From contig URMF01000055.1 in the NCBI GenBank assembly GCA_900548855.1, forward strand, positions 1 to 19,117: a stretch of DNA of 19,117 nucleotides, written 5' to 3'. Position 1 is the first letter of the stretch. Each line of letters starts with the position of its first letter. The position numbers and the translations under genes are program-made. A model generated the notes under the pieces. That model saw only the letters and a program-made list of their open reading frames with translations. It did not search any database and had not been told where the DNA came from. This DNA is from an uncultured Eubacteriales bacterium (lineage in GTDB: Bacteria > Bacillota > Clostridia > Lachnospirales > Lachnospiraceae). Shown here piece by piece: positions 1 through 7,394 of the stretch.

Positions 1-484
1 CAATCGAGGAAACCAGAATCAGGTCAAAGCCCTTTTGCAGCATAGCAGCCCGCAGCACTTCGGCGCTGGTATCTTCTGCATGGACAAAGAGCAGCTTGTG
101 AAAAGTCGGGGCCTTTTCGCCGGATAACTGCCGGTAGGCGTATTCCACCAGCTTATCTTGTAGTAGCAGTCCTTTCATTTTGTCCATGCACAGCGTCGCG
201 CCCCGGCGCATGGCCTCCTGTTCGTAGTCGTCTTTGTCATGGCAGGACACCAGAATAAAAGGCAGCTTCTTATCTGTGATCCGCACCTCGTCCAGAAAGT
301 CCATGCCGGAACCGTCCGGCAGGTCGAGATCACAGCAGACCACCAGCGGCATTTCCTCTTGGATGGCAGCCCGCGCTTCATTCAAAGTGGAAGCCGTTTT
401 CACTGGATAGCCCCGGCGCTGTAAATACTTTCTCAGATTCCATATATAGGTATCACTATCGTCAATCAACAGTATCTTTTTCAT
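1..484 (-). CDS. Response regulator, receiver domain (3' end off the window)
   Basis: The first 161 codons of a gene running off the left edge. The N-terminus (MKKILLIDDSDTY) is a typical CheY-like receiver start. The acidic pair is D8/D9, the likely phospho-acceptor is D52 in CDLDLPDGSG, the switch serine is S80 and the conserved lysine is K102. After about residue 125 a second alpha/beta segment starts (KLLFVHAEDTS), which could be a second receiver-like domain or an output domain; it is cut off. A strong site, AGGAGG, precedes the ATG at 484. By hand count positions 1-360 are about 56% GC, clearly above the neighbouring transporter genes, which suggests acquired DNA. The start codon lies only 38 nt behind the 3' end of a group II intron and I see no promoter in that gap. 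No partner kinase is visible. Confidence 0.8.
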   Translation of the reverse strand, partial: MKKILLIDDSDTYIWNLRKYLQRRGYPVKTASTLNEARAAIQEEMPLVVCCDLDLPDGSGMDFLDEVRITDKKLPFILVSCHDKDDYEQEAMRRGATLCMDKMKGLLLQDKLVEYAYRQLSGEKAPTFHKLLFVHAEDTSAEVLRAAMLQKGFDLILVSSI

Positions 485-522
485 ATATCCTCCTGATTTT
501 AATTAGAAATAAAATGATAATA

Positions 523-566
523 ATCGAGTAGGAGGCTAATCATTAGTTGATTAGCCGACCTCTCAC
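523..566 (-). ncRNA. Group II intron domain VI with branch-point adenosine
   Basis: The distal stem GGCTAATCA/TGATTAGCC (534-556) closes a 5-nt loop. The basal stem can be drawn as GAG-AGG on the 5' side against CCT-A-CTC on the 3' side, leaving one unpaired A (complement of 529) as branch point, seven nucleotides from the presumed 3' splice site at 523. Confidence 0.7.
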
Positions 567-600
567 CCCACCGTGCGTACCGTTCGGTACACGGCGGTTC
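567..600 (-). ncRNA. Group II intron domain V (catalytic hairpin)
   Basis: A 34-nt hairpin beginning GAACCGCCGTGTACC with the tetraloop-like turn GAAC and the return strand GGTACGCACGGTGG. The triad position reads CGC, not the AGC of most group II introns, a class IIC mark. It is complete, which argues that the ribozyme is functional. Confidence 0.88.
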
Positions 601-607
601 AATCAAC

Positions 608-1888
608 TTAACATTTAACAAACCTCTCGGTATAGTAGTCATACATTGAGACCAAGCCAAATGAGGCTAGTCTCTTATTGGTAATTACATAGTTTAGCGC
701 ACCTTCACTTAATCGTGCTACCCGTGCACCACTGTATGCTATTGCATAAGCCTTCTTACTATACATTCCTAACTTCATTAGGTTTTGCGCACGATTTTTT
801 GGGGTTTTCCAATGCACCCAGATACACATACGCAATCTTCTACGAATTAGCGCATCCATATCTTTGCATAACCACTTCATATAACCGATTCCGAAATAAT
901 TGATCCATCCACGGGTTAGCTGGTTAAGCTTTTCAATCTTATAGCGATTGCTGACACTCCAGTTTCTTCTCGTGAGCCATTTCATTTTCGTTTTGAGCTT
1001 AGCTATTGATTTTGCATGTGGTCTTGCCTTGTATTGTTGTGCTTGCGTGTCGAAAAAGAATCCAAAACCAAGATATTTAAGTCCATCTGGTCTGTCTACT
1101 TTGCTTTTAGTCATGTTGACCTTAAGTCCTAGTTTCTCTTCAATAAATCGTGAGATATTCCTCATAACTCGATTGGCAGACATTTCACTTCTGACCATAA
1201 TGATACAGTCGTCTGCGTAACGTACAAAGTTTAGCCCTCTGGTCTCCATTTCCATATCTAGTTCATTCAGCATAATATTCGCCAGAAGAGGCGAAAGGTT
1301 TCCACCTTGTGGTGTTCCCACTATAGAATCCTCATACTCATCGTCAATCATGATTCCACTGACAAGATATTTTCTAACGATAGAGATGACGTCTCCATCT
1401 TTGATAGTTCTACCGATAATGGTCATAAGTTTGTCATGATTCACTGTGTCAAAGAACTTTTCCAAGTCAATGTCTACAATCCAATCATTACCATCATTCA
1501 TCATGTCTAACGCTGTTAGGATTGCTTGCTGTGCACATCTATTTGGTCTAAATCCATAACTGTGGGCATGGAATTGTTCCTCGTAGATTGGTGTAAGTAC
1601 CTGTGCAATGGCCTGTTGTACAAATCTGTCTGTTACTGTTGGTACTCCTAGGTTTCTGACACCGCCATCAGGCTTTGGTATCTCCACTCTTCGTACTGGC
1701 TGAGGCTTATACTTTCTTGTCCTCAACTGTTCCTTGATGATTTCGCCGTTCTTTACAAGGTGTTCTTTAAGTTCTGTGTATTTCATTCCGTCCACACCCT
1801 CTGCACCTTTATTTCGTACGACTTGCAGATATGCTCTGTTGAGGTTATCGCTAGAAAGTATCTGCTCCATTAGACTACTTGTGTTCAT
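608..1888 (-). CDS. ltrA: Group II intron reverse transcriptase/maturase, class C
   Basis: The protein encoded inside intron domain IV. It binds the intron RNA, helps it splice and copies it into DNA at the target. With the ATG at 1888 it has 426 residues; an in-frame GTG at 1924 would add 12, but GGAAAGGAAAG sits at the right distance before the ATG. Numbering from the GTG, the fingers/palm motifs are EIPKPDGGVRNLG (81-93), the catalytic aspartate in IVDIDLEKFFD (149-159), TPQGGNLSPLLAN (204-216) and the YADD box (236-239). The maturase (GIIM-type) region contains LTRGWINYFG (336-345). There is no HNH endonuclease domain after it, which matches class C and its En-independent insertion. No frameshift or internal stop is seen. 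The gene symbol is the generic one for this family. Confidence 0.93.
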   Translation of the reverse strand: MNTSSLMEQILSSDNLNRAYLQVVRNKGAEGVDGMKYTELKEHLVKNGEIIKEQLRTRKYKPQPVRRVEIPKPDGGVRNLGVPTVTDRFVQQAIAQVLTPIYEEQFHAHSYGFRPNRCAQQAILTALDMMNDGNDWIVDIDLEKFFDTVNHDKLMTIIGRTIKDGDVISIVRKYLVSGIMIDDEYEDSIVGTPQGGNLSPLLANIMLNELDMEMETRGLNFVRYADDCIIMVRSEMSANRVMRNISRFIEEKLGLKVNMTKSKVDRPDGLKYLGFGFFFDTQAQQYKARPHAKSIAKLKTKMKWLTRRNWSVSNRYKIEKLNQLTRGWINYFGIGYMKWLCKDMDALIRRRLRMCIWVHWKTPKNRAQNLMKLGMYSKKAYAIAYSGARVARLSEGALNYVITNKRLASFGLVSMYDYYTERFVKC

Positions 1889-2375
1889 GCGTTCTTTCCT
1901 TTCCGTCTCGCTTGATTTGACCACCTTTTACCCGATTGGTTACGGCAGATGTTGCCATTTCTGCAATACGAGATATACTCAAACTTATTGATTGTTCGCC
2001 CCTTTGCTCCATTTCCATTACAGAAACTTCTTCACTACTATGGGTTCTGCTGACTTCTCACAGTTCGTTGTTACTAGGCAAATGAAACCTCTGTGAGACC
2101 TCCACGCTTAAGGTGCACGCTCTTTCTCCTCATAAATCCGCCGCATTTACTCTGCTTCTACAAATGTGGTAGTTATTAGACTTTGCTGTCTTTCGCCAGC
2201 TTATCTCTCGAAGCCTAGCCTCATATGCGATTTCTGTCCGTCGGACCAAGGATTTGCCTACAGCTTCCTTCAGATTCCACCTCACGATGGACACCCTTGC
2301 TGTTCAGCTATACATTTCCCACTACCTGGGCATGTTCAGGACTTTCACCTGCGAGAGCGCGCCCATGGCGCGCAA

Positions 2376-2413
2376 ACAGAAAAAAGCTGCTGCACGATTG
2401 CGCAACAGCTTTT
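2376..2413 (-). terminator. Intrinsic terminator of the OFA transporter gene
   Basis: On the minus strand AAAAGCTGTTGC (2402-2413) pairs with GCAGCAGCTTTT (2382-2393) with one G-U, closing an 8-nt loop and followed by a T run. The intron begins about 4 nt beyond the stem-adjacent T run, so this hairpin also serves as the intron's 5' exon target. Confidence 0.85.
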
Positions 2414-2433
2414 ACCATATGTTTTTTTATTTT

Positions 2434-3783
2434 CTAATTTGCTTCCTTTTTTGCCTGTTTGGCAGCAAGGGCTTTGTCCGTTGGACGAACCAAAACCATA
2501 CTGATAATAAATGCAATAATATAAAGAACAATGGTTGCATACAATACATACTGGTATCCGGTTGGATTTACCTCTATATCGTGCACCATAATTGGTTCGC
2601 CAAACTTGTTCACAATCCAATTTGCCATCTGGTTTCCAGTCAAACCTGCAAATGCCCATGCAGATAATGTAATACCGTGAATTGCACTGATATTACCCAT
2701 TCCGTAATGATCAGAAAGCAGGGTTGGAACATTGGAGAAGCCTCCGCCGTATCCTGCATTCACAACAAAAATCAGACAAAGAACTAAAATCATTAATATT
2801 GTATTACCCTCACCATTTTTAATACCGCTTGTAGCAATTACAATTCCTGTAAAGGCAATAGAAAGAATAAAAATTAATTTGTAAATGGTGTTACGGTCCT
2901 TCATTGTATCTGCCCATGCAGAAAATCCAAGACGACCAGCAGCATTAAATATTGCTGATACAGTTGAAATAATACCAACTACACTGGCAAGACCAATACA
3001 TTTTACAATCATTTTTTCCTGTGAAATCAACGCCAGACCACAGGTAATATTGATATAAAACATTAACCAGATACCAATATAATTTGTAATTGGTTTTGTC
3101 TTGATTACTGACATAATACTCTGACCTTTTTCTTTGGTCTGCGGTTCATGCCATGAATCCGGTTTCTTTAATAGCAAGTGTCCTACAAACATCATTACAA
3201 AATATACACATGCCAAAATCCAGAACATCTTATAAATTCCGCCTTCACCTAACCCATTTAACATGGATTGCATAATTGGGCTTGCAATTGCTTTTGCAGC
3301 GCCAAAGCCTGCAACTGCTAATCCTGTAGCAAGACCCTTCCGGTCTTCGAACCAAAGCATCAAGGTCTTAACAGGAGACAAATAACCAGTGCCCAAACCA
3401 ATACCCATAATAAAGCCATAACAAATATAAATACCAATTAATGCAAGTGTGCTTCCCTGATGCGAACCACCATAATAAATAAAGAAACCTGTTCCTGCCA
3501 TACCGGAAGCAAAACATATTGCTGCTATTAAAGAAGATTTATGTATATCCTTCTCTACAACATTTCCCAGAAATGCTGCTGACATTCCTAAGAAAAAGAT
3601 TGCAAAACTAAATGCCCATTCCGTTGCACCCTTTGAAAATCCGATGTAGTCAGCAATCTCCTGACTAAAAATTGACCAGCAATAAACTGTACCGATACTG
3701 CAATGAAGTAATAATGCTGGAATTGCTGCACGAATCCATTTGTTACTACGCCACCCACCCGTCTTTTTTTTGCTTTCGCTCAT
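2434..3783 (-). CDS. OFA-family MFS transporter (oxalate/formate antiporter-like)
   Basis: A 449-residue inner-membrane protein with about 12 hydrophobic spans, the usual size of the oxalate:formate antiporter (OFA) branch of the major facilitator superfamily. After a short basic N-terminus (MSESKKKTGGWRSNKW) come the first span (IRAAIPALLLHCSIGTVYCW), MGIGLGTGYLSPVKT and a soluble loop between the halves (KKPDSWHEPQTKEKGQ). The second half has AGRLGFSAWADTMKDRN, an MFS loop motif, and a lysine-rich tail. Family members exchange small carboxylates; OxlT swaps oxalate for formate, but many clostridial relatives have unknown substrates and none can be read from the sequence. GAGGAGGAAAGG precedes the ATG. 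It is divergent from a formate channel gene, which supports a formate or related monocarboxylate role. No oxalate decarboxylation genes (frc, oxc) are in the window. Confidence 0.85.
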   Translation of the reverse strand: MSESKKKTGGWRSNKWIRAAIPALLLHCSIGTVYCWSIFSQEIADYIGFSKGATEWAFSFAIFFLGMSAAFLGNVVEKDIHKSSLIAAICFASGMAGTGFFIYYGGSHQGSTLALIGIYICYGFIMGIGLGTGYLSPVKTLMLWFEDRKGLATGLAVAGFGAAKAIASPIMQSMLNGLGEGGIYKMFWILACVYFVMMFVGHLLLKKPDSWHEPQTKEKGQSIMSVIKTKPITNYIGIWLMFYINITCGLALISQEKMIVKCIGLASVVGIISTVSAIFNAAGRLGFSAWADTMKDRNTIYKLIFILSIAFTGIVIATSGIKNGEGNTILMILVLCLIFVVNAGYGGGFSNVPTLLSDHYGMGNISAIHGITLSAWAFAGLTGNQMANWIVNKFGEPIMVHDIEVNPTGYQYVLYATIVLYIIAFIISMVLVRPTDKALAAKQAKKEAN

Positions 3784-3858
3784 TACCTTTCCTCCTCATC
3801 TGTTGTTATCTAATAATAAAATTAATTTTGTCTTAAATTGGCAAAACCAAACGAAATC

Positions 3859-3887
3859 ATTATACACCCTTCATATATATGTTTCAA
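3859..3887 (-). promoter_or_regulatory. Sigma-A promoter of the OFA transporter
   Basis: The -35 TTGAAA (3882-3887) and -10 TATAAT (3859-3864) are separated by 17 nt. The initial transcribed region carries TGATTTCGTTTGG (3846-3858 complement), which partly resembles a LacI-family half-site with a central CG. Confidence 0.75.
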
Positions 3888-3908
3888 GCTATTTTTTTCA
3901 TATTTTTA

Positions 3909-3937
3909 TTGCTTTTATACGCTCCATCATATAAACT
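3909..3937 (+). promoter_or_regulatory. Candidate sigma-A promoter of focA
   Basis: TTGCTT (3909-3914), a 17-nt spacer and TAAACT (3932-3937) lie about 65 nt before the focA start. The match is moderate and the region is AT-rich, so other hexamers are possible. Confidence 0.45.
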
Positions 3938-3947
3938 ATAAATAATA

Positions 3948-3972
3948 GATAATTATGATTTTCACAATTATC
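3948..3972. promoter_or_regulatory. Inverted repeat in the focA leader, possible operator
   Basis: GATAATT (3948-3954) and AATTATC (3966-3972) form a perfect 7-bp inverted repeat with an 11-nt spacer, lying between the candidate focA promoter and its ribosome binding site. It could be a dyad operator; one side also contains TTTTCACAA, similar to one half of a Rex or Crp/Fnr-type site. The regulator is unknown. Confidence 0.3.
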
Positions 3973-4000
3973 GGATTATAAAAAAAGGAGAAAGATATTT

Positions 4001-4831
4001 ATGCAAATGCATTCCCCAAAGGAAATTATAAACAATAATATGAGTGGAGCTGTTAATAAGGCAAACCTAAAGCTTTCAAAAATGATTGCCCTTGGAATTC
4101 TTGCCGGAATGTTTATCGCAGTGGGCGGTGTTACCAGTAATACTGCTGTCCACAGCATTTCCAACGTGAGCCTGGCAAGAGTTTTGGCTGGTTCTGTTTT
4201 TCCAATTGGTCTTTTAATGATTGTATTAGTTGGTGGAGAATTATTTACTGGTAACTGCCTTATGGTTATGGCTACCCTTGACAAGCGTATTCGGACGACC
4301 TTGTTTATTCGCAATCTTGTCGTTGTATTTTTCTCAAATCTGGTAGGTGCGCTCATTATGGATATCCTAATTTATTATAGTGGTAATTTGGATATCAGCG
4401 GCGGCGCGCTCGGGGCATACACGATTAAAGTTGCTATTGATAAAGTAAATATTACCCCTCTTCGCGGTGTTACTTCGGGATTACTCTGTAACTTTTTAGT
4501 ATGCATGTCAATCTTAAAGGGGGCAGCTGCCAAAGAAGTTGCAGGCAAGATTATGGCTACCTGGTTTCCAATCTTTGCTTTCGTATTAAATGGTTTTGAA
4601 CATATTGTAGCAAATATGTATTTTGTTCCTATTGGTATATTGGCAAAAAACAGCCCTGAATATGTTGCAAAAGCACAGGAATTATATGGTATTACTGCTG
4701 AGCAATTAAGCTCTCTAGATGTAGTCGGAGCACTGAATAATTTTATTCCTGTAACATTCGGAAATCTGTTAGGGGGATTGTTTATCGGATTCATACTCTA
4801 TTTTATCAATGTAAAATGTGATGAGGCCTGA
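4001..4831 (+). CDS. focA: Formate channel of the FNT family (FocA-like)
   Basis: A 276-residue membrane protein of the formate/nitrite transporter family, pentameric channels that move formate, nitrite or hydrosulfide across the inner membrane. The family signatures are present: LFTGN (81-85), with T83 corresponding to the omega-loop threonine, a conserved LCNFLVC span (162-168) and NGFEHIVANMYF (197-208) with the central-pore histidine H201. Six hydrophobic spans are expected. AAGGAG lies 10 nt before the ATG at 4001; an in-frame ATG two codons on is less well placed. The gene is divergent from the OFA carrier. In a fermenting clostridium it would probably export formate from pyruvate formate-lyase. 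Nitrite or hydrosulfide as substrate cannot be excluded, but the formate assignment is favoured by overall resemblance. Confidence 0.87.
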   Translation: MQMHSPKEIINNNMSGAVNKANLKLSKMIALGILAGMFIAVGGVTSNTAVHSISNVSLARVLAGSVFPIGLLMIVLVGGELFTGNCLMVMATLDKRIRTTLFIRNLVVVFFSNLVGALIMDILIYYSGNLDISGGALGAYTIKVAIDKVNITPLRGVTSGLLCNFLVCMSILKGAAAKEVAGKIMATWFPIFAFVLNGFEHIVANMYFVPIGILAKNSPEYVAKAQELYGITAEQLSSLDVVGALNNFIPVTFGNLLGGLFIGFILYFINVKCDEA

Positions 4832-4881
4832 TTGCTTCATATTTCTTTTGCAAAAATTAAAATATTTATTCCTTTAAAATA

Positions 4882-4909
4882 GAAAAGATGGTCTTTCAAC
4901 CATCTTTTC
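4882..4909. terminator. Bidirectional terminator between focA and the LacI-family gene
   Basis: A perfect 10-bp stem, GAAAAGATGG (4882-4891) with CCATCTTTTC (4900-4909), and an 8-nt loop. On the minus strand it is followed by a T-rich tail (TATTTTAAAGG). It overlaps the last codons and stop of the LacI-family gene, so the stem also encodes that protein's C-terminus. Confidence 0.75.
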
Positions 4910-5885
4910 GAAAGGTTTCCCTTTCTATTATCTGATATCCTATTTTCATCTCCTTGAGAACTGGCAGGGAATCTTCAATCATATTAATTAACATCTTTGC
5001 AGCCTCTTCTCCGCTTGTTTTATAATAAAAATGAACGGTAGTCAGCTTGGGCTCACATACCTTTGATACAATATTGTCTCCTAGTCCTGCTATTTGTACA
5101 TCTTCCGGAATTCTTTTTCCAGATTCTTTTAAGAAACGCATAGCTCCCATGGCAATCATATCCGTTGCACAAATCAAGGTATCGATTTCAGAATCCATAT
5201 GAAACAGGGATTTTGCATTTTCATATCCCCTTTCAATAGAATCTATGTCATTTATGCAATATCCTTCTTTTATTGCCCGGTCTAATTCAAAATTAGCATC
5301 TAAAAAACCATATAATCTCTCCTGTCCTACAGCTTCATCCTCTAATAAAGCTCCAATAAATGCAGGATTACTTCCATGTTCCAGAGCTTTTTTAGTCAGT
5401 TCTTTTGCTGCACCATAATCGTCATAATATACACAGGAATATTCCTTTACACACTGTGCCAATACCACTAAAGGTATTTCAATATCTTTCATAACCCTGT
5501 AGTGTTCCTTTGTAAAAATGGTTCCAATCAGTATAATACCATCCACATGGTTCCTTCCTAATTGTTTCACACAGCGAATTTCTTCTTTTATGTCATTCTG
5601 AGTAGTGGCAAGCAAAAGCTGATATCCCTTCTCTCTTAAAATACTACTGATTCCGTGTACCATCCGGCTGACAGAATCCGAATTAATCTGGGGAAGAATA
5701 ATACCGATGAAGCCTGTTCTTTTTGTCCGCAGCATTTGTGCCTGGGCAGATGGCTGATAACCGGTTTCTTCAATCACCTTGCGAATTTGCTCCTTTTTTT
5801 CTGCACTGACATAACCATTATTCAAGTATCTGGATACGGTGGCACGGGAAACGCCTGCCATGGCAGCAATTTCATTTATATTCAT
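4896..5885 (-). CDS. LacI-family transcriptional regulator
   Basis: A 329-residue repressor of the LacI/GalR family with the usual two parts. The N-terminal helix-turn-helix begins NINEIAAMAGVSRATVSRYL (2-21), and the hinge follows GYQPSAQAQMLRTKRT. From about residue 58 comes a periplasmic-binding-like sensor domain (GFIGIILPQINSD), with the family's CATDMIAMGAMRFL and IAGLGDN segments near residues 240-270. GGAGG lies just before the ATG at 5885. Its ligand cannot be read from the sequence; the DNA-binding part resembles sucrose-type repressors, but no sugar genes are adjacent. Its own promoter carries a matching operator, so autoregulation is likely. It converges on focA and shares that gene's terminator. 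Control of the OFA/focA pair is possible but unproven. Confidence 0.9.
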   Translation of the reverse strand: MNINEIAAMAGVSRATVSRYLNNGYVSAEKKEQIRKVIEETGYQPSAQAQMLRTKRTGFIGIILPQINSDSVSRMVHGISSILREKGYQLLLATTQNDIKEEIRCVKQLGRNHVDGIILIGTIFTKEHYRVMKDIEIPLVVLAQCVKEYSCVYYDDYGAAKELTKKALEHGSNPAFIGALLEDEAVGQERLYGFLDANFELDRAIKEGYCINDIDSIERGYENAKSLFHMDSEIDTLICATDMIAMGAMRFLKESGKRIPEDVQIAGLGDNIVSKVCEPKLTTVHFYYKTSGEEAAKMLINMIEDSLPVLKEMKIGYQIIERETFRKDG

Positions 5886-5917
5886 TTATGAATCCTCCAT
5901 TGTTGTATTCCTTTTTA

Positions 5918-5946
5918 ATTATAGATTAATATGAGAACGATTTCAA
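5918..5946 (-). promoter_or_regulatory. Sigma-A promoter of the LacI-family gene
   Basis: -35 TTGAAA (5941-5946) and -10 TATAAT (5918-5923) with a 17-nt spacer, about 33 nt upstream of the start codon. The -35 box lies inside the operator described next. Confidence 0.8.
5932..5945. promoter_or_regulatory. LacI-type operator (autoregulatory)
   Basis: TGAGAACGATTTCA is a 14-bp near-palindrome with a central CG, fitting the LacI/GalR family pattern TGAAANCGNTTTCA. It covers the -35 box and the adjoining spacer of the regulator's promoter, so bound protein would block RNA polymerase. It also sits upstream of the divergent gene at 6021 and could affect it. Confidence 0.7.
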
Positions 5947-6020
5947 GTAACAATCTGAGTTCTTTTACATATCCTAATAAAAATATGCTTTTTTGCATTT
6001 TGCAAGGAAAGGATTTCTAT

Positions 6021-7289
6021 ATGAAATTAAGAAAATATTTGAGAGCGGCACAGGAAAATATTGATACGGGTTATTTACAGATAAATGCAATCTCTGAGGA
6101 TAACCAGATACCTGTACGAAATGCAAGGATTGAAATAGCAAATACCGGAAATCCCAACCAGACAATTGAGCAGTTAGAAACCGACAGTAACGGAAAAACC
6201 CCTAATATCGAACTGGCTGCCCCTCCGCTGGAATTTTCCCTGGCACCCTCCGATAACCAGCCCTATAGTGAATACAATCTTAAAATATCAGCGGAAGGAT
6301 ATGATGACACCATCATTACCGGAGTACAGATTCTTTCCGGTGAACTTGGACTTCAGAATATTCGTATGACACCGTCTGTCACCAGTGAACAGCTATATAA
6401 TCCTACAATTATTGGCGGACACACTCTCTGGGAATTTTATCCTCCTAAAATTGCTGAGGCTGAAATCAAACCCATGGGCGAGCGTGGAGAAATTGTACTT
6501 AGCAAGGTGGTTGTACCGGAATACATCATTGTGCATGACGGTGCGCCTACCGATACCACTGCAACAGATTATTATGTCCCATATAAGGATTATATTAAAA
6601 ATGTGGCATCCTGCGAAATTTATTCCACATGGCCAGAGTCATCTATCACCGCCAATGTGCTGGCCATCATGTCCTTTACCTTGAACCGGGTCTATACGGA
6701 ATGGTACCGTGGAAAAGGATACGATTTTACCATTACCAGTTCCACTGCCTTTGACCATAAATGGATGTATCAAAAAACGGTATATGAAAGTATATCCCAA
6801 ATAGTAGATTCTATTTTTGCCAATTATCTATCAAGACCCAATGTTTCCCAGCCAATCCTTACCCAGTACTGTGATGGAAAGCGTGTCACCTGTCCAAACT
6901 GGATGAGCCAGTGGGGGTCCAAATATCTTGGTGACCAAGGGTATACCGCAATTGAAATCATTCGAAATTATTATGGTGATGATATGTATATCAATGAAGC
7001 GGAAATCATTTCCGGTATTCCTGCTTCCTGGCCAGGATATGATTTATCAGTTGGCTCCAGCGGAGATAAGGTTAGAATGATACAGGAACAGCTTAACCGG
7101 ATAGCACAGAATTATCCGTCCATCCCAACAATTTCCGTAGATGGAAGCTACGGCGAAGGTACAAAGGCTGCAGTCCAGCAGTTCCAGTCTATTTTTAACC
7201 TGCCTGTCACCGGAATTGTGGATTACCCGACATGGTATAAAATTTCTCAGATTTATGTAGGTGTCAGCAAAATTGCTGAATTAGGTTGA
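6021..7289 (+). CDS. SpoIID-like protein with C-terminal peptidoglycan-binding domain
   Basis: A 422-residue protein with three parts. Residues 14-118 form a beta-rich segment resembling a carboxypeptidase-regulatory or Cna-B fold (PVRNARIEIANTG). Residues about 165-325 resemble the SpoIID/LytB fold: EIYSTWPESSITANVLAIMS, then CDGKRVTCPNWMSQWGS and GYTAIEIIRNYYG, echoing the GMSQWGA and YYY motifs of SpoIID. Residues about 340-412 form a PG_binding_1 domain with VGSSGDKVRMIQEQLNRI and DGSYGEGTKAAVQQFQ. SpoIID is a lytic transglycosylase, but its catalytic glutamate was not located here with certainty. The ATG at 6021 follows AAGGAAAGG; an in-frame ATG at 5931 lies inside the upstream operator and is rejected. 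There is no signal peptide or membrane span. The gene is monocistronic and its role is unknown. Confidence 0.75.
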   Translation: MKLRKYLRAAQENIDTGYLQINAISEDNQIPVRNARIEIANTGNPNQTIEQLETDSNGKTPNIELAAPPLEFSLAPSDNQPYSEYNLKISAEGYDDTIITGVQILSGELGLQNIRMTPSVTSEQLYNPTIIGGHTLWEFYPPKIAEAEIKPMGERGEIVLSKVVVPEYIIVHDGAPTDTTATDYYVPYKDYIKNVASCEIYSTWPESSITANVLAIMSFTLNRVYTEWYRGKGYDFTITSSTAFDHKWMYQKTVYESISQIVDSIFANYLSRPNVSQPILTQYCDGKRVTCPNWMSQWGSKYLGDQGYTAIEIIRNYYGDDMYINEAEIISGIPASWPGYDLSVGSSGDKVRMIQEQLNRIAQNYPSIPTISVDGSYGEGTKAAVQQFQSIFNLPVTGIVDYPTWYKISQIYVGVSKIAELG

Positions 7290-7315
7290 AAACCTTCTGC
7301 TGCTTGCAAAAAACT

Positions 7316-7362
7316 ACCGCATCGTCCGGCACGCATGTGCTATACCGGACAATGCGGTTTTA
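7316..7362. terminator. Bidirectional terminator between the SpoIID-like gene and tyrS
   Basis: A long stem pairs ACCGCAT and GTCCGG with CCGGAC and ATGCGGT around a loop. It is followed by TTTTAT on the plus strand and by GTAGTTTTTTGC on the minus strand, so it can end both convergent transcripts. Confidence 0.82.
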
Positions 7363-7394
7363 TATGTCTGATTTTATCTGCCAAACGTGTATTA

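Larger units (their letters stand above)
523..2377 (-). mobile_element. Group IIC intron (ribozyme plus RT ORF)
   Basis: A self-splicing retroelement of about 1.86 kb. The 5' end reads GTTTGCGCGCCATGGGCGC, and the following domain I closely follows the Oceanobacillus iheyensis group IIC intron as I recall it (for example GGTGAAAGTCC, GGAATCTGAAGGAAGC, CATATGAGGCTAGG). Domain V carries the CGC catalytic triad characteristic of class IIC. Domain VI has a bulged A (complement of 529) seven nucleotides from the 3' end, which reads CTACTCGAT. A candidate EBS1 (AGAAAG, 2122-2127) can pair with the last six exon bases TTTTCT (2378-2383). The 5' exon is an intrinsic terminator, the known IIC insertion preference. 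Both boundaries are inferred from these features. All parts appear intact, so mobility is plausible. Confidence 0.9.

Noticed and set aside
2166..2667. Overlapping plus-strand frames of 70-137 codons
   Set aside because: They cover intron domain I and the end of the OFA gene on the opposite strand and are explained by those features.
5931..6020. A 30-residue upstream extension of the SpoIID-like protein
   Set aside because: The upstream ATG lies inside the regulator's operator and promoter region without a ribosome binding site, while the ATG at 6021 has AAGGAAAGG in place.
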